Shown: positions 37,701-49,188 of the stretch, piece after piece
How positions within the stretch are numbered: the first letter of the stretch is position 1
How the letters are laid out: each line of letters begins with the position of its first letter
The notes under the pieces: model-generated
The model's input: the letters and a program-made list of their open reading frames with translations, nothing else
The model's database searches: none
Told to the model about the DNA's origin: nothing
Assembly (NCBI GenBank): GCA_013400975.1
Contig: WBMZ01004781.1
Location: 62,001 to 126,000 of the forward strand
Length of the DNA stretch: 64,000 nucleotides
Origin: Atrichornis clamosus
Taxonomy: Eukaryota > Chordata > Aves > Passeriformes > Menuridae
Reading direction: 5' to 3'
Position numbers and translations under genes: made by a program

Positions 37701-40700
37701 TGAAATGCTATTAACATTTAAAATTATAAAAGAAAACTTAGATTATTTGAAATGGCCATTGGAATACTTAACATTTTGTGTTGATAGCATCATTGGGAGT
37801 GAAAACAATGCAGGTGTGGCGTGCTGTGGCAAGCAAGCTGTCTTCAGCCGTACTTTGTATTCACTTTCAGAACAGGTAATTATATTTGAGAAACATTAGC
37901 AAAACTGCTTTAATTTTCTAATGTGAGGTCCTTCTGAAGTTTCTGTGCTGGATTATGTTATTATCCGGTATTGCACAAAAAGGAAATTTAATGTATATAA
38001 TATTATGACTACATAACCTATCTACAGGGTGGAGTAGGGGAAAAGGGAGAGGGACTACTATGGAAACAGGCAACATCTTCAAAGACTCATTTCTGGGTTT
38101 TAGTCTCATGGGTTAACCTATCGGGTTTAAAGCAGAGAATTATTGTTTTTCCATGAGTATCTGAAAGAGAATTCAAGGTCATGTTACATGATGAGAACTT
38201 CACCTCTAAAAACAGTTTAAAAATGAGTCAAGTACCATTTTGAAATAATTGTTAAAATTTGGAGAATATACTGACATTTGGAACTATTTTGGTAGCATTC
38301 CAACATTTGATTAGGGAGTTTTGGAATGACAAATTAATGTTCTATAAAAACAACAGCTGAAGTATGTGGATAGTTTTACTGAATTGAAGGGGTTTTTCAC
38401 ATGTGGTCGTCTTGATTAACACTTAAAAAGTAAGATAGTACTGTTTTTTAGCTAATTGGTAAGCATAGCTTTCTCTGTGAGGTTCTAAGGATAATATTTC
38501 TATTTTGATTATGCTCAGTTGTCAGGTTTTTTTAATTTTAGTGTTATAATAACGGTAATGTATTTAACTTTCAATGCTAATTACACAGTTATGTGTCCAA
38601 TGATGTTTCTAAGTTATCACAACACTATAGTTATTATTGAACCTGTTAAGGTATGAATTTATGAAGCTTGCTCCCAAGACAGAGTCGGATCTGTTGCTTT
38701 TCTGCTGCAGGCTAAGCTCAATCTATTGAAGGTATATATAATCTTTTATTTTTTAAAATGTTTCCCATTCCATGTTTGTGAATTGTCTGAAAACTTTTAA
38801 GACCACCTATTTTTGGAATTTTTGGGCAACTACTTTTAACAACATGATTCTTTGTATGAGTTATAAGTATTGTGAAGGTATTCATTACTTCAAGTTTGAA
38901 GTGTTTTGATTGCTTACATTATATATATTTTATCCAATTATATAACAATAATTTTACAATGGAACTTTGAATGTAATTGCTTACACTATTAATTTAAAAA
39001 TATTTTTTTCATTGTGTACCTATAATATTTCTTTTAATAGGACTGATTTTGCAAGATCCTTTACTAATAAGTACACTCTCCTGAATTATGGAGATGATAT
39101 GTTTTCTTTCAAAAGCAATCATTGCAAACTAGAAAAATTCAGCAGTAAATTTACTTTTAGACCAAAGTGTGAGAAACACAATCAAGGCATCTAGAAGCCA
39201 CCTTGATGCAGTTATTTGGTTTCATAGTGCAGCAGCCATTCCATTTAAAATTTTCAAATAAGCCTTGAAAATTTACAGCTCTGGCAGTGCCATAAATTAT
39301 TACATTGCAAATTCCATTGCTCCCTCCCCCTCACCAGAAAAAAAAATCAAAAAACAAATAAATAGGTTTGAGTAAGAGAGCAGGTTTTTATAGGCAGTAT
39401 AGGTCATGTAAAGGTTGTGTCATTGTGAAAGCATTCATGTAGAACAGAAGTTAACATTATTTTTTAAATAAACAAATTTAAAGAGGTTCATATGCTGCCC
39501 CTTGACTTCTTGCTCTTCAGAAAAGGTATATGCGTTCACCTGCTGAGAAAATGAGTATTTCTTATACAGTGTTGCTTCTTCTGTTTGGAAAGTGGCCAGA
39601 TCTGCTGCTTTGCTTACAAATGTATCAGCACAAGCATCCACATGATTCCTTAACATTAAACATTCTTGCAGTACCCTTGGCTAGCAGTACATGACAGCTT
39701 TCCAGCTATGTATGTTGTGCGCATTTCCTTCACTGTAGTTCCTTGTGTTATCATTCATCCTATTGAATCTTTCCTTCTTTTTAGAAATGGAATGATAGCT
39801 GAATTCCTTGAGCATGTCTAATGATAATCTTCTGTGCCTTCAAGGGAGAGTTATGGAGCTTTGTGTTGGTGTGCCACAGCCCTCTACTGCAAAGTACTGA
39901 AATACTGGGGGAAGTATACAAATTTACTCTGCTTTTATACTGGTAGCTACGTGTGGTTTATATGTTTAAGCATTCTGGAACAAAAGAGAAAGCCCTAAAA
40001 TAAAAAATAAAAGTTTAATTTTCAGCTCATTTAGGAAATTAGCAGTCATTTAAACTGCTTCTGCGACTTGATACCGCTGCGTATTTGCTGTCCAGTGGAA
40101 ATGAAGCCCTTATGAAATCTAAACTTACAAACTTTTTCCGTATAAAAAAACCTTTATCTATAGGCAACTAATGCTAATAATTTGTAAAGGGAAGATAATA
40201 AGTCCTAACTGAATTTAAGTAATGATTTCCAAAGTAGAGCTATAAATCTACTGCAGTTGAAGTTCATAAGGTCTCAAAGGAAAGAGAACTTATGGCCACT
40301 GAAATGAATAATTTGCAAACTACCAGTAATTCATGCTGTTATTAAGACTGGTAATTTCTTTGATAGAAGGCTTTGAGTTAGAATGTTAAAACAATTGAAT
40401 GGTAAGTTAATACGGCAGTTCGTACACAAGAATTTTTAGCATATTAAATTATTTGTGTTACTTCCAGTAACTTTCATCCAGTTCTTGCAATTATTGTAAG
40501 TCTTAAGTAGCATTTTAATTCTCAGGACATACTATAAATCAAAACCTAGATTTCAGAAATTTTCATCCCGAAAAATAAGGTTGTACAGAATTTCACTAAT
40601 AGGAATTGGCAGATAATAAATTATGTTTCCACTTTTAGCTTGAACTGAAATTTTCTTTGAAAGGAATTTACCTTTTGCCATAATGTCCACATCTGTATTG

Positions 40701-43700
40701 TCTTTTCAAAAGACCTAACTCTTCCTCTGTTTCAGGACAATGACAGCTTTAATTTTGCTTTCACTGAATTAAATAATGAGTTAATACTAACTCCAACTAA
40801 GGGAGTAATTGATAATTTTCTAGTCCAGGTCTGTTCTTCTGTTATAACACTAGAGATCAATAAAGGAACATTCAGGACCTTTTCATATGTCACATTGGGC
40901 AGAAGTAGGATGTTTTTTAGACAGACTTGGAGTTGGTATCTAGAGCAGTGATTTAAAAGTGAAAAGGCAGGTAGCCAGGCACATGAAGGCTGCCTGGCAC
41001 AAAAGTAGCTTATGACTATGCTAGGGAGTTTTTCAAGCCTCCAAGCTAAGGTATGTGCATGCAGAAAGCCTTTGGGAAATGGTTCCTGATACGTTATTGC
41101 TCTGAAACCATTCTCAAGTATTTTTTTGGGACAGTGCTATTCTGATAGTTTATACAAATTACCACCATATTTACCTAAGAGTACAGAGGTAGCCAGTGTG
41201 TCACCTAGTTTGCTATAATAAGACTTGAACTCGTTTCACAGATGAAAAGCTATTTCTATTTCTTGATTACCTAGAATTTGTCCTAAATTTCCAGGGGGTT
41301 TGTCTGATTTTTGTTGGCCCAGCAAAATTGTCTATATTAGTAGACCTGGTAATATTCATCTAGCAGCAACAAATTATTAGACCTACTGAAGCTCCCTTGG
41401 GTAGACCTGTCCTCAGGTATAACAGTCCTTTGCTAAAGCATAGTTTCTGACAAAAACAAGAAAATATTTATGTCCACATTTGCACTCTCCCTGTAGTAAA
41501 GTTGGGATTCTATCTAGTTTGACAGTGTTTAGCAAACATTGCAAAGACCATTCAGGCATTTTCAAGTCCACATTGCCCACAATACTGTCTCTTTTCTACA
41601 GAGAGTCATTTATCTGGTTTAGACTACCTGATGTCTTTGAAGCACTGAACGGACCCAACTGTTCTTCAGGTGTGCTCTTTCCAGCTGTATCAGCTCAGTG
41701 CAGACCTGCTCTGCACTTGAATGAATTGTCATAGCCAGCAGGAGGTAATGCTCACAGGATTATAACTCCTGTTTCCCTCACTTCTGATCTTCTGGGATCT
41801 CATAGTTTGTTAGATCTTCTTTTGGCATTTGGCATCATATTATTTATTCCATCTTAATGGTTATGCCATTATCACTTAGAGTGAGGACAATACAAGTTTC
41901 CTGGTGAGTCCAGCATTTTCTTCTAAAACCATGCAGTCACTTCTAAGTCCCAGCCAGAATTTGTTCTTAAAATGATTTCCAACTTCCATTTATTCCTCCT
42001 ATTAGACCCAGACTGTTCTGTAGACTTCCTCCAATCTGGAACAGGCTGAAAAACTGATCACGTCTGATAAGCATAAATCTGCTTTCAGTCTTAAAACATC
42101 CTCTATTTTCTTAAAAATTCTGAAGAGTGAAGGAGAGAAACTGAATATTACTGAGTCAGTGTCTAGCTGAAAAGACAATTCTAGTGACAGCTTCATAGTC
42201 TCTTAAAGTATTTCTGATCTTTCACTTGGCTATATCTTGAACTTTTCCACATAAGGTTTTGAAGGGGCTTGGGGACCGTATTCAGCCGTGTGTTAAAATA
42301 TTGAAAATAGTTTAGGTTCTGGGAGAAGGTTTTAGTCCCATTTCTTTTTGCTTAAGTAGATATTGATGCACAAAAAATTATTTCAGTGTTCTCCATAGAA
42401 ATGGTCTTGACTGAGTTAAGACAGTATTGAAATAAATTATGCTTTGCTTCACAGGTTTCTTTCTTAAGAATCAATCTTTTAGGTATTGTTGACAAGGGAA
42501 CAAAAAAAAAGGGAAACTTTCCAAATTATTTTAACTGCCTAGCTCAAAACTTTGCAAAAACACAGCATCCCTGTAGAAATTTCAAGCTTCCTCTGAGGAT
42601 TGTGACAGGATTATGCCATATTCAGTCAATAGTTTGCCTCATCACTTCTAAGGCCTTCATGCCCGGCTCAGCAAGGCCTTGATGTTATGAAGTCCTTTAA
42701 ATTTTACCTAAAGGGAACTAAAGCCCTTTCACACTCCAGTCTTGCTTTTTTGTTTCATTTGACATTACTCAATAGGTTTTGCTATGTCTAAATTAGAACA
42801 GTGTCTAATAGCTGTCTGATTGCATTCATCACTGCTGCAGCTTGACAGGTCTGCAGCATGAAGGTCACATCAAATCCCAGTTCACATAAGGCAAAGTCCT
42901 GATTTATTTCCATCCAGAACACTTGTGCAGCAACCGCAGCCCCTTGGACTTCTTTACACATAAATGCTGTGGATTGTTGATGAGAATCAGACTTCTGGAT
43001 GTACAGACTAGGATTTGCTTAGTTGAAGTCCTGGGGTACTTACCCTGCTTTGTAACGATAGGAGATTTTTATTACTTCTTTGGGGCGTGAATCTTCAATT
43101 TTCTTTTTGCTGTATGTATTTTCACACCACACATATATTTTAAATCCATTATAAATTTATCATTATTGATTGACCTTAGGTCAGTGATATGTTCTTCCAA
43201 AAATGTTTACTTTTAAATATTTATTAGTGTATTACCTTATGGTGATAGAAACATGATTTCATTAAAAAATCATATATGAAACACATGAAAGGGAATTTAA
43301 ACATACAAAGAAATGTTTGCACAGTTTTCTCAGTGATGAGTAAACCTGTATGCTTTGTACAGACAAGAAATTCAGAAATGCTATATGTCTCACATTTGTA
43401 TTTGCTAATCTCCATTTACCTTTTCCTACAACAGCAGTGATTTTATCTTTCTTATGTTGACATATTGTCATGGAGTACATCCAGGCCCTCATCAAATTGC
43501 AAAATTGAGGTGACATCATGTAGTCAGCTGAGATTTCCCTTCTTGGCTAATGGCACAGAGCTGTCATTAGAGACTAGGGTGGGATGAGTAGAAAAGGGGT
43601 TTAAGGCATGCTGAGCGGTCTCTTAATTCCAAAACATCTTTAAAACAGTGCAGGTGGCAAAAATTAAAATACTCCATAGGCTGCTCTGAATCGGGCCATA

Positions 43701-44160
43701 ACCTGAATTAGCCTCTGTTTGGCTCTAAAGATTTGGGGTGAATGGGACAAGGACTGTACCTCTTAATACTTCTTCTGTGCTATGTGTCTCTTCATTCCGA
43801 CTCCTCCTGAGTTCTTACACATTGTGTGATGCACAAATGTTAATATATGTCACTGTTAGAAAAATTGCTTGTGAAATACAGAAAAATGAAAAACACTGAA
43901 CACAGACCCTGCAGCTATCACCGTCAGTTGGATTTAACAGAGGTTCTTGAGTGATAGGTCAGCCAAAATTCTTCTCAGGGGCAAGGATCTTGTCAACATC
44001 AAGTGTACTGTCAGTCCAGCTATTTAAGTTTGTTATTATTTCTTATAAGTCAAAGACTTGAAGATATTTTTCTCTGGTTTTACTTAGACAAACCTTTTCT
44101 CCCTGAGTTCTCAAAGGGCACTGCAGCAAGCTGTGAGTTTGCTTCATCCACTTCTTTAAC
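34746..44160. other. AT-rich non-coding stretch, no gene seen
   Basis: Unique sequence with the 37-bp duplication at 36.78 kb, an ATTA-rich block at 37.58-37.66 kb, an A-rich patch near 39330-39365 and a small inverted repeat at 40974-40998 (8-bp arms, GCCAGGCA with TGCCTGGC). No recognisable coding frame or RNA gene. Confidence 0.65.
36783..36856 (+). repeat. Tandem duplication, 37-bp period, two copies
   Basis: The first 27 bases of each unit (36783-36809 and 36820-36846) agree at 24 positions; the tails are more diverged. Each copy contains the 10-bp palindrome GGAATATTCC and is entered by a TTCNNNGAA motif (TTCTAGGAA at 36781, TTCTGGGAA at 36818). The duplication is directly visible; any regulatory role is inference. 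Confidence 0.85.
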
Positions 44161-44990
44161 TATCCTGAGATGATATTTGGGAAGCTGTGTTCATGGAACA
44201 CCATTCCATGGCTGAGTGAACTAATTATGTTCCTATCAAAACTATACCTACCTCTAGATCATACCTGTCTTTATCTGATTTTTGACTCTTCTCCAATAGG
44301 ATTAATGGGAATAGCCCTAGTACTGCCATCTCTTCATCTCTGCTCAAGCCTCCAACCCATTTTGATATTCCCAGGATCATCATACATATTGTACCACTCA
44401 TGTCCATTCCGGCTAACATGGGCAAGGACAGAGCTCCTTTGTGTGTGCTCTAGCAATTTTTCAGTGGTCTCATTCTTCCGAGAAGTAGCACATCAACTGT
44501 GTGTCTAGCATACATGGCAGGGGGCTACTTTTGCCACCTTCATGCTTGTCACCAATTCTTGATTATATTTTTTGTTTCTTACTAGTTCCTTCCACATATC
44601 TATTCCTACTAGGGAGTATAATACTCTACCAGCAAAGTGACCATATTTTTCCTTGCAGAGGGGCCATTTACTCCTGGGAGATGTGAATTCATCTCTTCTG
44701 TCGTTGGACACGTCCCCACATACTGTATAAATGTTACTCTCAGTGAAGTCTCTCTGATTACAGCTGTGTCTCAGCACAGCCTCCTTCTTCTGCATCATCC
44801 CTGGTGTCAGTGAGGTGCTGGTAGCTACAGCTCCCTCAGTGCAACCCATCTGCTCACTGGCCTTGTTTTTCAGGAAAACATAGGCCACAGCCCTGCAAAT
44901 GTAGTCCAGTGTCTGGGTCGAGGCATCACAATCAGCATGCTAATGGGTCTGGCCCTGAGAGTTTGCAGGTTAAAGAAAACCTGACATGAA
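44161..44990. other. Less AT-rich island with long minus-strand open frame, unidentified
   Basis: Composition shifts here away from the AT-rich surroundings. On the minus strand a frame without stops runs from about 44945 down to a TAG at 44505 (roughly 145 codons; its first GTG is at 44888 and it has no early ATG). A second, shorter open frame in another phase lies at 44225-44425. The translation has a mixed, coding-like amino-acid make-up but no motif I recognise: no reverse transcriptase, protease, integrase, zinc finger or signal peptide. It may be an old transposon or pseudogene fragment, or chance in a locally GC-richer block. Confidence 0.35.
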
Positions 44991-47900
44991 AAATAGCTTT
45001 GCTAGTAGTGTGTGTCTTCAATGTTCTCTACTTTTCCTATAAGCTTCAATCTCTGTCTCCTCATCCTGTGCACCCACCTTTGAATTTCCTAGTGAAACTA
45101 TCTCCATTTGATCTTCTCTGTTCACTAGCTACAAATGATTATTTTGGCTGCTGGCTTTTTGATCTGCCCTTCTGTCCAGCTAAGCCCTATATCCTTCAAA
45201 ATTGAGAGACTTTATTTCTGAGCACCAAACTCAGATTCATCATAACTATCACATAACACTATTACATGCTGACTAAACTGCAGATTGCATCCTGCCAATG
45301 AAGTTATTTATTAGCAAAATTATTTTAAAAACAGAACTACTCCAGGCCCAAAAGTTAAAATAGTTGTATTGCTAAAGCAGAAGAATTATATGAGAACTGT
45401 TACTTAAATAGCATCCTCTGGCTTTTTGTGCAACCTTCAGGACTAGTAATGCATGGGCTCCAATAACTCCTTTTCCTGCAAGCCAGGTAAATAAACCAGG
45501 TTAATTAACGAAAAGGAAAAAGAAATAGGTTGTACCTAGCATACAAAAATAGCTAATTTAAAATGTTTTGGTCTACTGGGCACAAAATTGTGGCTGAAAT
45601 GTCTTTAAGGATAAGACTTCAGTCTCTTGAGTAACATGCACATTAATATATTCCATGAAAGACTTTGTGGGAGCCACATCTTGTATTTTTAAATCTTATA
45701 TAATATATACATTAATGATAAGTGAGCCATGTTTAAATATTGCTAAGACTTCAAGAGAAAAGTCAGAAAATACAGATCTGATGTTTTGTCATGTAGCTAT
45801 GACTGTTCTTTCCCCATAAATTCATGAAGTGAAGATTCAGAGCCAGATGTTTTAACTTTCAATTGCCATTGCCTTCAATGAAGATTCCCAAGGTAATTAC
45901 ATGGCAGCACTGACTGATCATTGTCCAACATGGCTTTGAGTCAGTTACAGGTTGTCAGTATATATACTCCATAAGTTCAAGACATGGGATTTATGGGTTT
46001 CTGTTTGTAAAAGGTAGTTGGAGAATTATCTTTGACAGTGTAATATTTTTCTATATAAGATCACAAAGTTAGGCCAAACTCACAGCTTATAATGCTGAGA
46101 AACAAAATCAAAATCCCAGTTTTGCATTGGACATTATATCCATAGCACAGCAGAACATGCAGCTTTTTTGTTCTGCTTTGGCCCCCTCCCTCAGGAAATC
46201 TGCCATATATTCTGTATCACACATCACATTCTCTCACACATGACATGCTCTGGTAGACATACAAACGACTATATTATCTCTTTAATTTGACATGTTCACC
46301 CATTATTTAGCACAAGGGGATTATTAGCACAAGGGAGGCTTTCAGATCAACTGTAATATAATAAAAATAAATGTATCACCTTTCCACAGCTAGATATAGC
46401 ATAATTTACATAATCAGGATTTGTAATCAAAAAAGAGTTTGTCCTCAAAAGACAAGATAAAAGAAAAAACACTCAAAGCAAACCCACAGAGGGATCTGCA
46501 GATGAAAGCTACAAATGGAGATTTCATTTTCCATTTATTATGGGTCAAATGCTGCCTAGGTTTGAGGTCCTTGTTTCTCCTAGTACAGACAAGAAAACTG
46601 AGGGCACCACACAAAGTGTCTCATCCTCAGGAATTTTCTGCACGAGTTCAATACAGGCTCTACCTAAAGAGCAAGTGCCCAAGAATGCTCTGTGCATAGG
46701 TTGGCTTGTGAGGAGCTTTGTCTCTTTATGAAGTTCCAGGGTTTTACATCTAGGTTACAGAGAGATCATTCTTCATAGCTTTGAAATTCAAGTCTATAAA
46801 GCACATATGCAAAAGTGCTTTCTGTCTCCATTTCTCTTTGCATTGGTGAAAAGCCAAGAAGCTGACAGTATCGTATGCAGCATACGGAATACAGTGCCTT
46901 TGCAAATGTTGTTTAGTTAAGGGCTACTTACCCTACATTTTTCTTACATTACTTAATAACATGCTTTGGGACAGTGGAGAAATTCCACTGAACATTGGCT
47001 ATTGTCTAGTGTTGAATTTCCAATCCTGTGGCATTTCATCTGTCAGAAAATTAATTTATCCTTGTAATTTTCTTGTTATTGCATGATCTTTATAAGAAAA
47101 ATTACAAGGCTACTTAATACAGGGTAAATATAGTGCTCTTTGAGAAATATTTGTCCTTTAGAAGATGAAAAGAAGGAGGCTGGTGTGAGTTTTCTTTGTT
47201 CTTTCTATTTGTTTGCTATCTTGATTTTTTGTTCCTCGCTTTCGACTTTCAGATAAAAGCTTTGAGTTGTTCATTTTAATGTGTTAGTTTTGGATTTTCA
47301 GATTTATGTCTGTTTTGTTTTCTGCCCTCATACCTCACACCACAATTTAGCTCCCACACCCTTAATTCCTTAGAGACTAGATAAGACATTTTACTGTCTT
47401 GTCTAGTGAGTGCATGCTGGAAGGACGTGTCAAAGCACAGCAATTTTGGGGCAGTAGTGAGGCCAGCTGTACCATGGGGCTTGCCATGCAGGGTTAGCCA
47501 TAGTCCTGTCATCATCGGGGAAGTCCCAGTGCTGGAGCAAGCTGAGGTGGAGCCAGGAAGGCGAGTTAGGCTTGGAGTACATGGCCATGTCCCAAGTTGG
47601 CTGCAATGGTGCTGCAGCATTGCTCAGGTGCAAGGATGGGGTAACAAAGTGATTCAGTTTACAGAGCTGACTGTCAGCATGACACTGCTAGTGCTTTTGA
47701 ACAGGCTTTCCAGTAAGGCTTCTTAGAAAGCAGAGGTGGCATCATTTCGAGTGCCCAAGGGCAAAAGCAGACTGGTCTCTCATCTGCTGCCTCATTTGTT
47801 TGGCCTCTTGTTCGGGTAGTTCAGTGAAAATATCATCTGAGCACTAATTGAAAATCAAAAAGGCAATTCAGCTGTTAGGAACTTCTAAGGTACAACAAAA

Positions 47901-48442
47901 TGTTATTTCTCCTTAGCAAATCAAGAGTGCACCATGCTCAGAACATTCCAAGAGCTCTTTTGGTTATTTTCTCCAAAAAAGGAAGTACTAACTACTGTTT
48001 AAACATAGAGCAGCAATGATGGCCGGAGGTAAGGAATCATTTGTGTGTGATGAAATGCTTATTTTTCTGTTCTGACAAGAGTCATCTGGATCAAGATATG
48101 ATGAAGTTTTCTAAAATCATAAGGGGAATAGAAAAAACTACCCATTCTTATTATGTGAGAACTAGAGATAGCCATGCAACTATGAGGCAGCACATACAGA
48201 ATAAACTGAGGAAGCTCACACACTGCAAACTAAAATTGTGGAACTCAACTCTTAAGGATATTGTAGAGACCAAAAGTATTCAAGGTTCTCAAACTGAGTA
48301 GATAAATTAATGGAGTATTCCCAAGAGGGAGGAAGGGGATCTGATTACATCCTCTATCACAGAATGTCCCTAAACAGCAGTGTGCAGATAGGCATGGAAT
48401 ACAGATATATTTAACCCTTTTCTTGTTTCTTATGCTTTTCTC
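44991..48442. other. Non-coding stretch with a GC-richer island at 47.4-47.65 kb
   Basis: The island 47406-47640 stands out by composition and carries overlapping open frames on both strands (up to 114 codons, minus, 47276-47620). That is typical of stop-poor GC-richer DNA and not specific for a gene. No family is recognised. The 17-bp duplication at 46304 and an imperfect hairpin around CGTATGCAGCATACG (46872-46886) are the only other structures seen. Confidence 0.55.
46304..46337 (+). repeat. Tandem duplication, 17-bp period, two copies
   Basis: AGCACAAGGG occurs in both units (46309 and 46326) in a nearly identical 17-bp context. It is a small local duplication. Confidence 0.8.
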
Positions 48443-48520
48443 ATGGCATCTGTTACTGACCTGTGCCAGAGATCAGGTACTGAGAGATGGATTTTGTGTT
48501 AGGTTCAGTACATTTATCTA
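48443..48520 (+). mobile_element. Ancient CR1/L3-type LINE 3' tail, forward orientation
   Basis: About 80 bp match the conserved 3' terminus of the old CR1/L3-type LINEs of reptiles and birds. In order these are GGCATCTG (48445-48452), a CTGAC-then-CAGAGA stretch, a GGTACTG block, AGATGG (48485-48490), and GGTTCAGTA (48502-48510), which corresponds to the usual TCTGACCCAGTA block. Upstream sequence (48300-48440) is too diverged to align by eye, so only the tail is called. It lies opposite in orientation to the relic at 32108 and is a separate insertion. No coding capacity remains. The call rests on remembered consensus, so a RepeatMasker alignment would be decisive. Confidence 0.65.
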
Positions 48521-49166
48521 TAGTACTTACAGCCAGTTCCAGCTTCTTCCAAACCAAAGATATCTTTTCTTTCCCAGAAGAAGAATGAGAAGGAAGAGCA
48601 AGGAGGAAGAAGCAGGACTGAATGATTTCCACCTTTTGAGCATTGTGGAGCTCAGTGTCTCATCTCTGTCATGAGTGTGTGTTATGTTCAGCCAGTATTG
48701 TGGAGATTCAATTCAGCCCAGTCTTTTTTTTGCTCTTGCTGACCTTTCAAAGATTATTTTCCCAGCTTTTTCTAGCAGACAGTACTGCTAAGAACAATGG
48801 TTCTACAATATTGTCCAGCCTATTATTTTGTAGCCAATACAGATGGATTACCGAGACCTAACTTGGAAGGTAGCTTTTCAACTATTTGGATGGAGGATTG
48901 CGTAGCTGAGGGAAAAAATGCAGGCAATTACTTCTAACACTGGGTTTCTTCGTTATCTAATCTGCAATTTTCTGAAATACTGCTATGTCTTTTATCAAGA
49001 AATAGAGACTAGCTGGCTTGGAAAATCTGAGATAAGGAGTCTCTGAGGCAGGAGTAATTGGTTGTAGTAGATTGGGACAAATTAGAACGCTACTCAGCAG
49101 CATTGTTTACTGTTCTGTGTACATGCCACTTACTTCAACCACTTCCACCGTGTTTTCCTTTGTCTC

Positions 49167-49188
49167 TATTTATTTATTTATCTATTTA
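49167..49188 (+). repeat. (TTTA)n short microsatellite
   Basis: About five TTTA-type units, one of them changed to TCTA. It is a short imperfect tetranucleotide repeat. Confidence 0.75.

Noticed and set aside
43715..43765. GGGACAAGGACTGT-like stretch resembling the tail of reptile MIR/LINE repeats
   Set aside because: Too short and no flanking agreement.
46868..46892. Imperfect hairpin around CGTATGCAGCATACG as a microRNA-like stem
   Set aside because: Perfect arms are only 6 bp, too short for a pre-microRNA.
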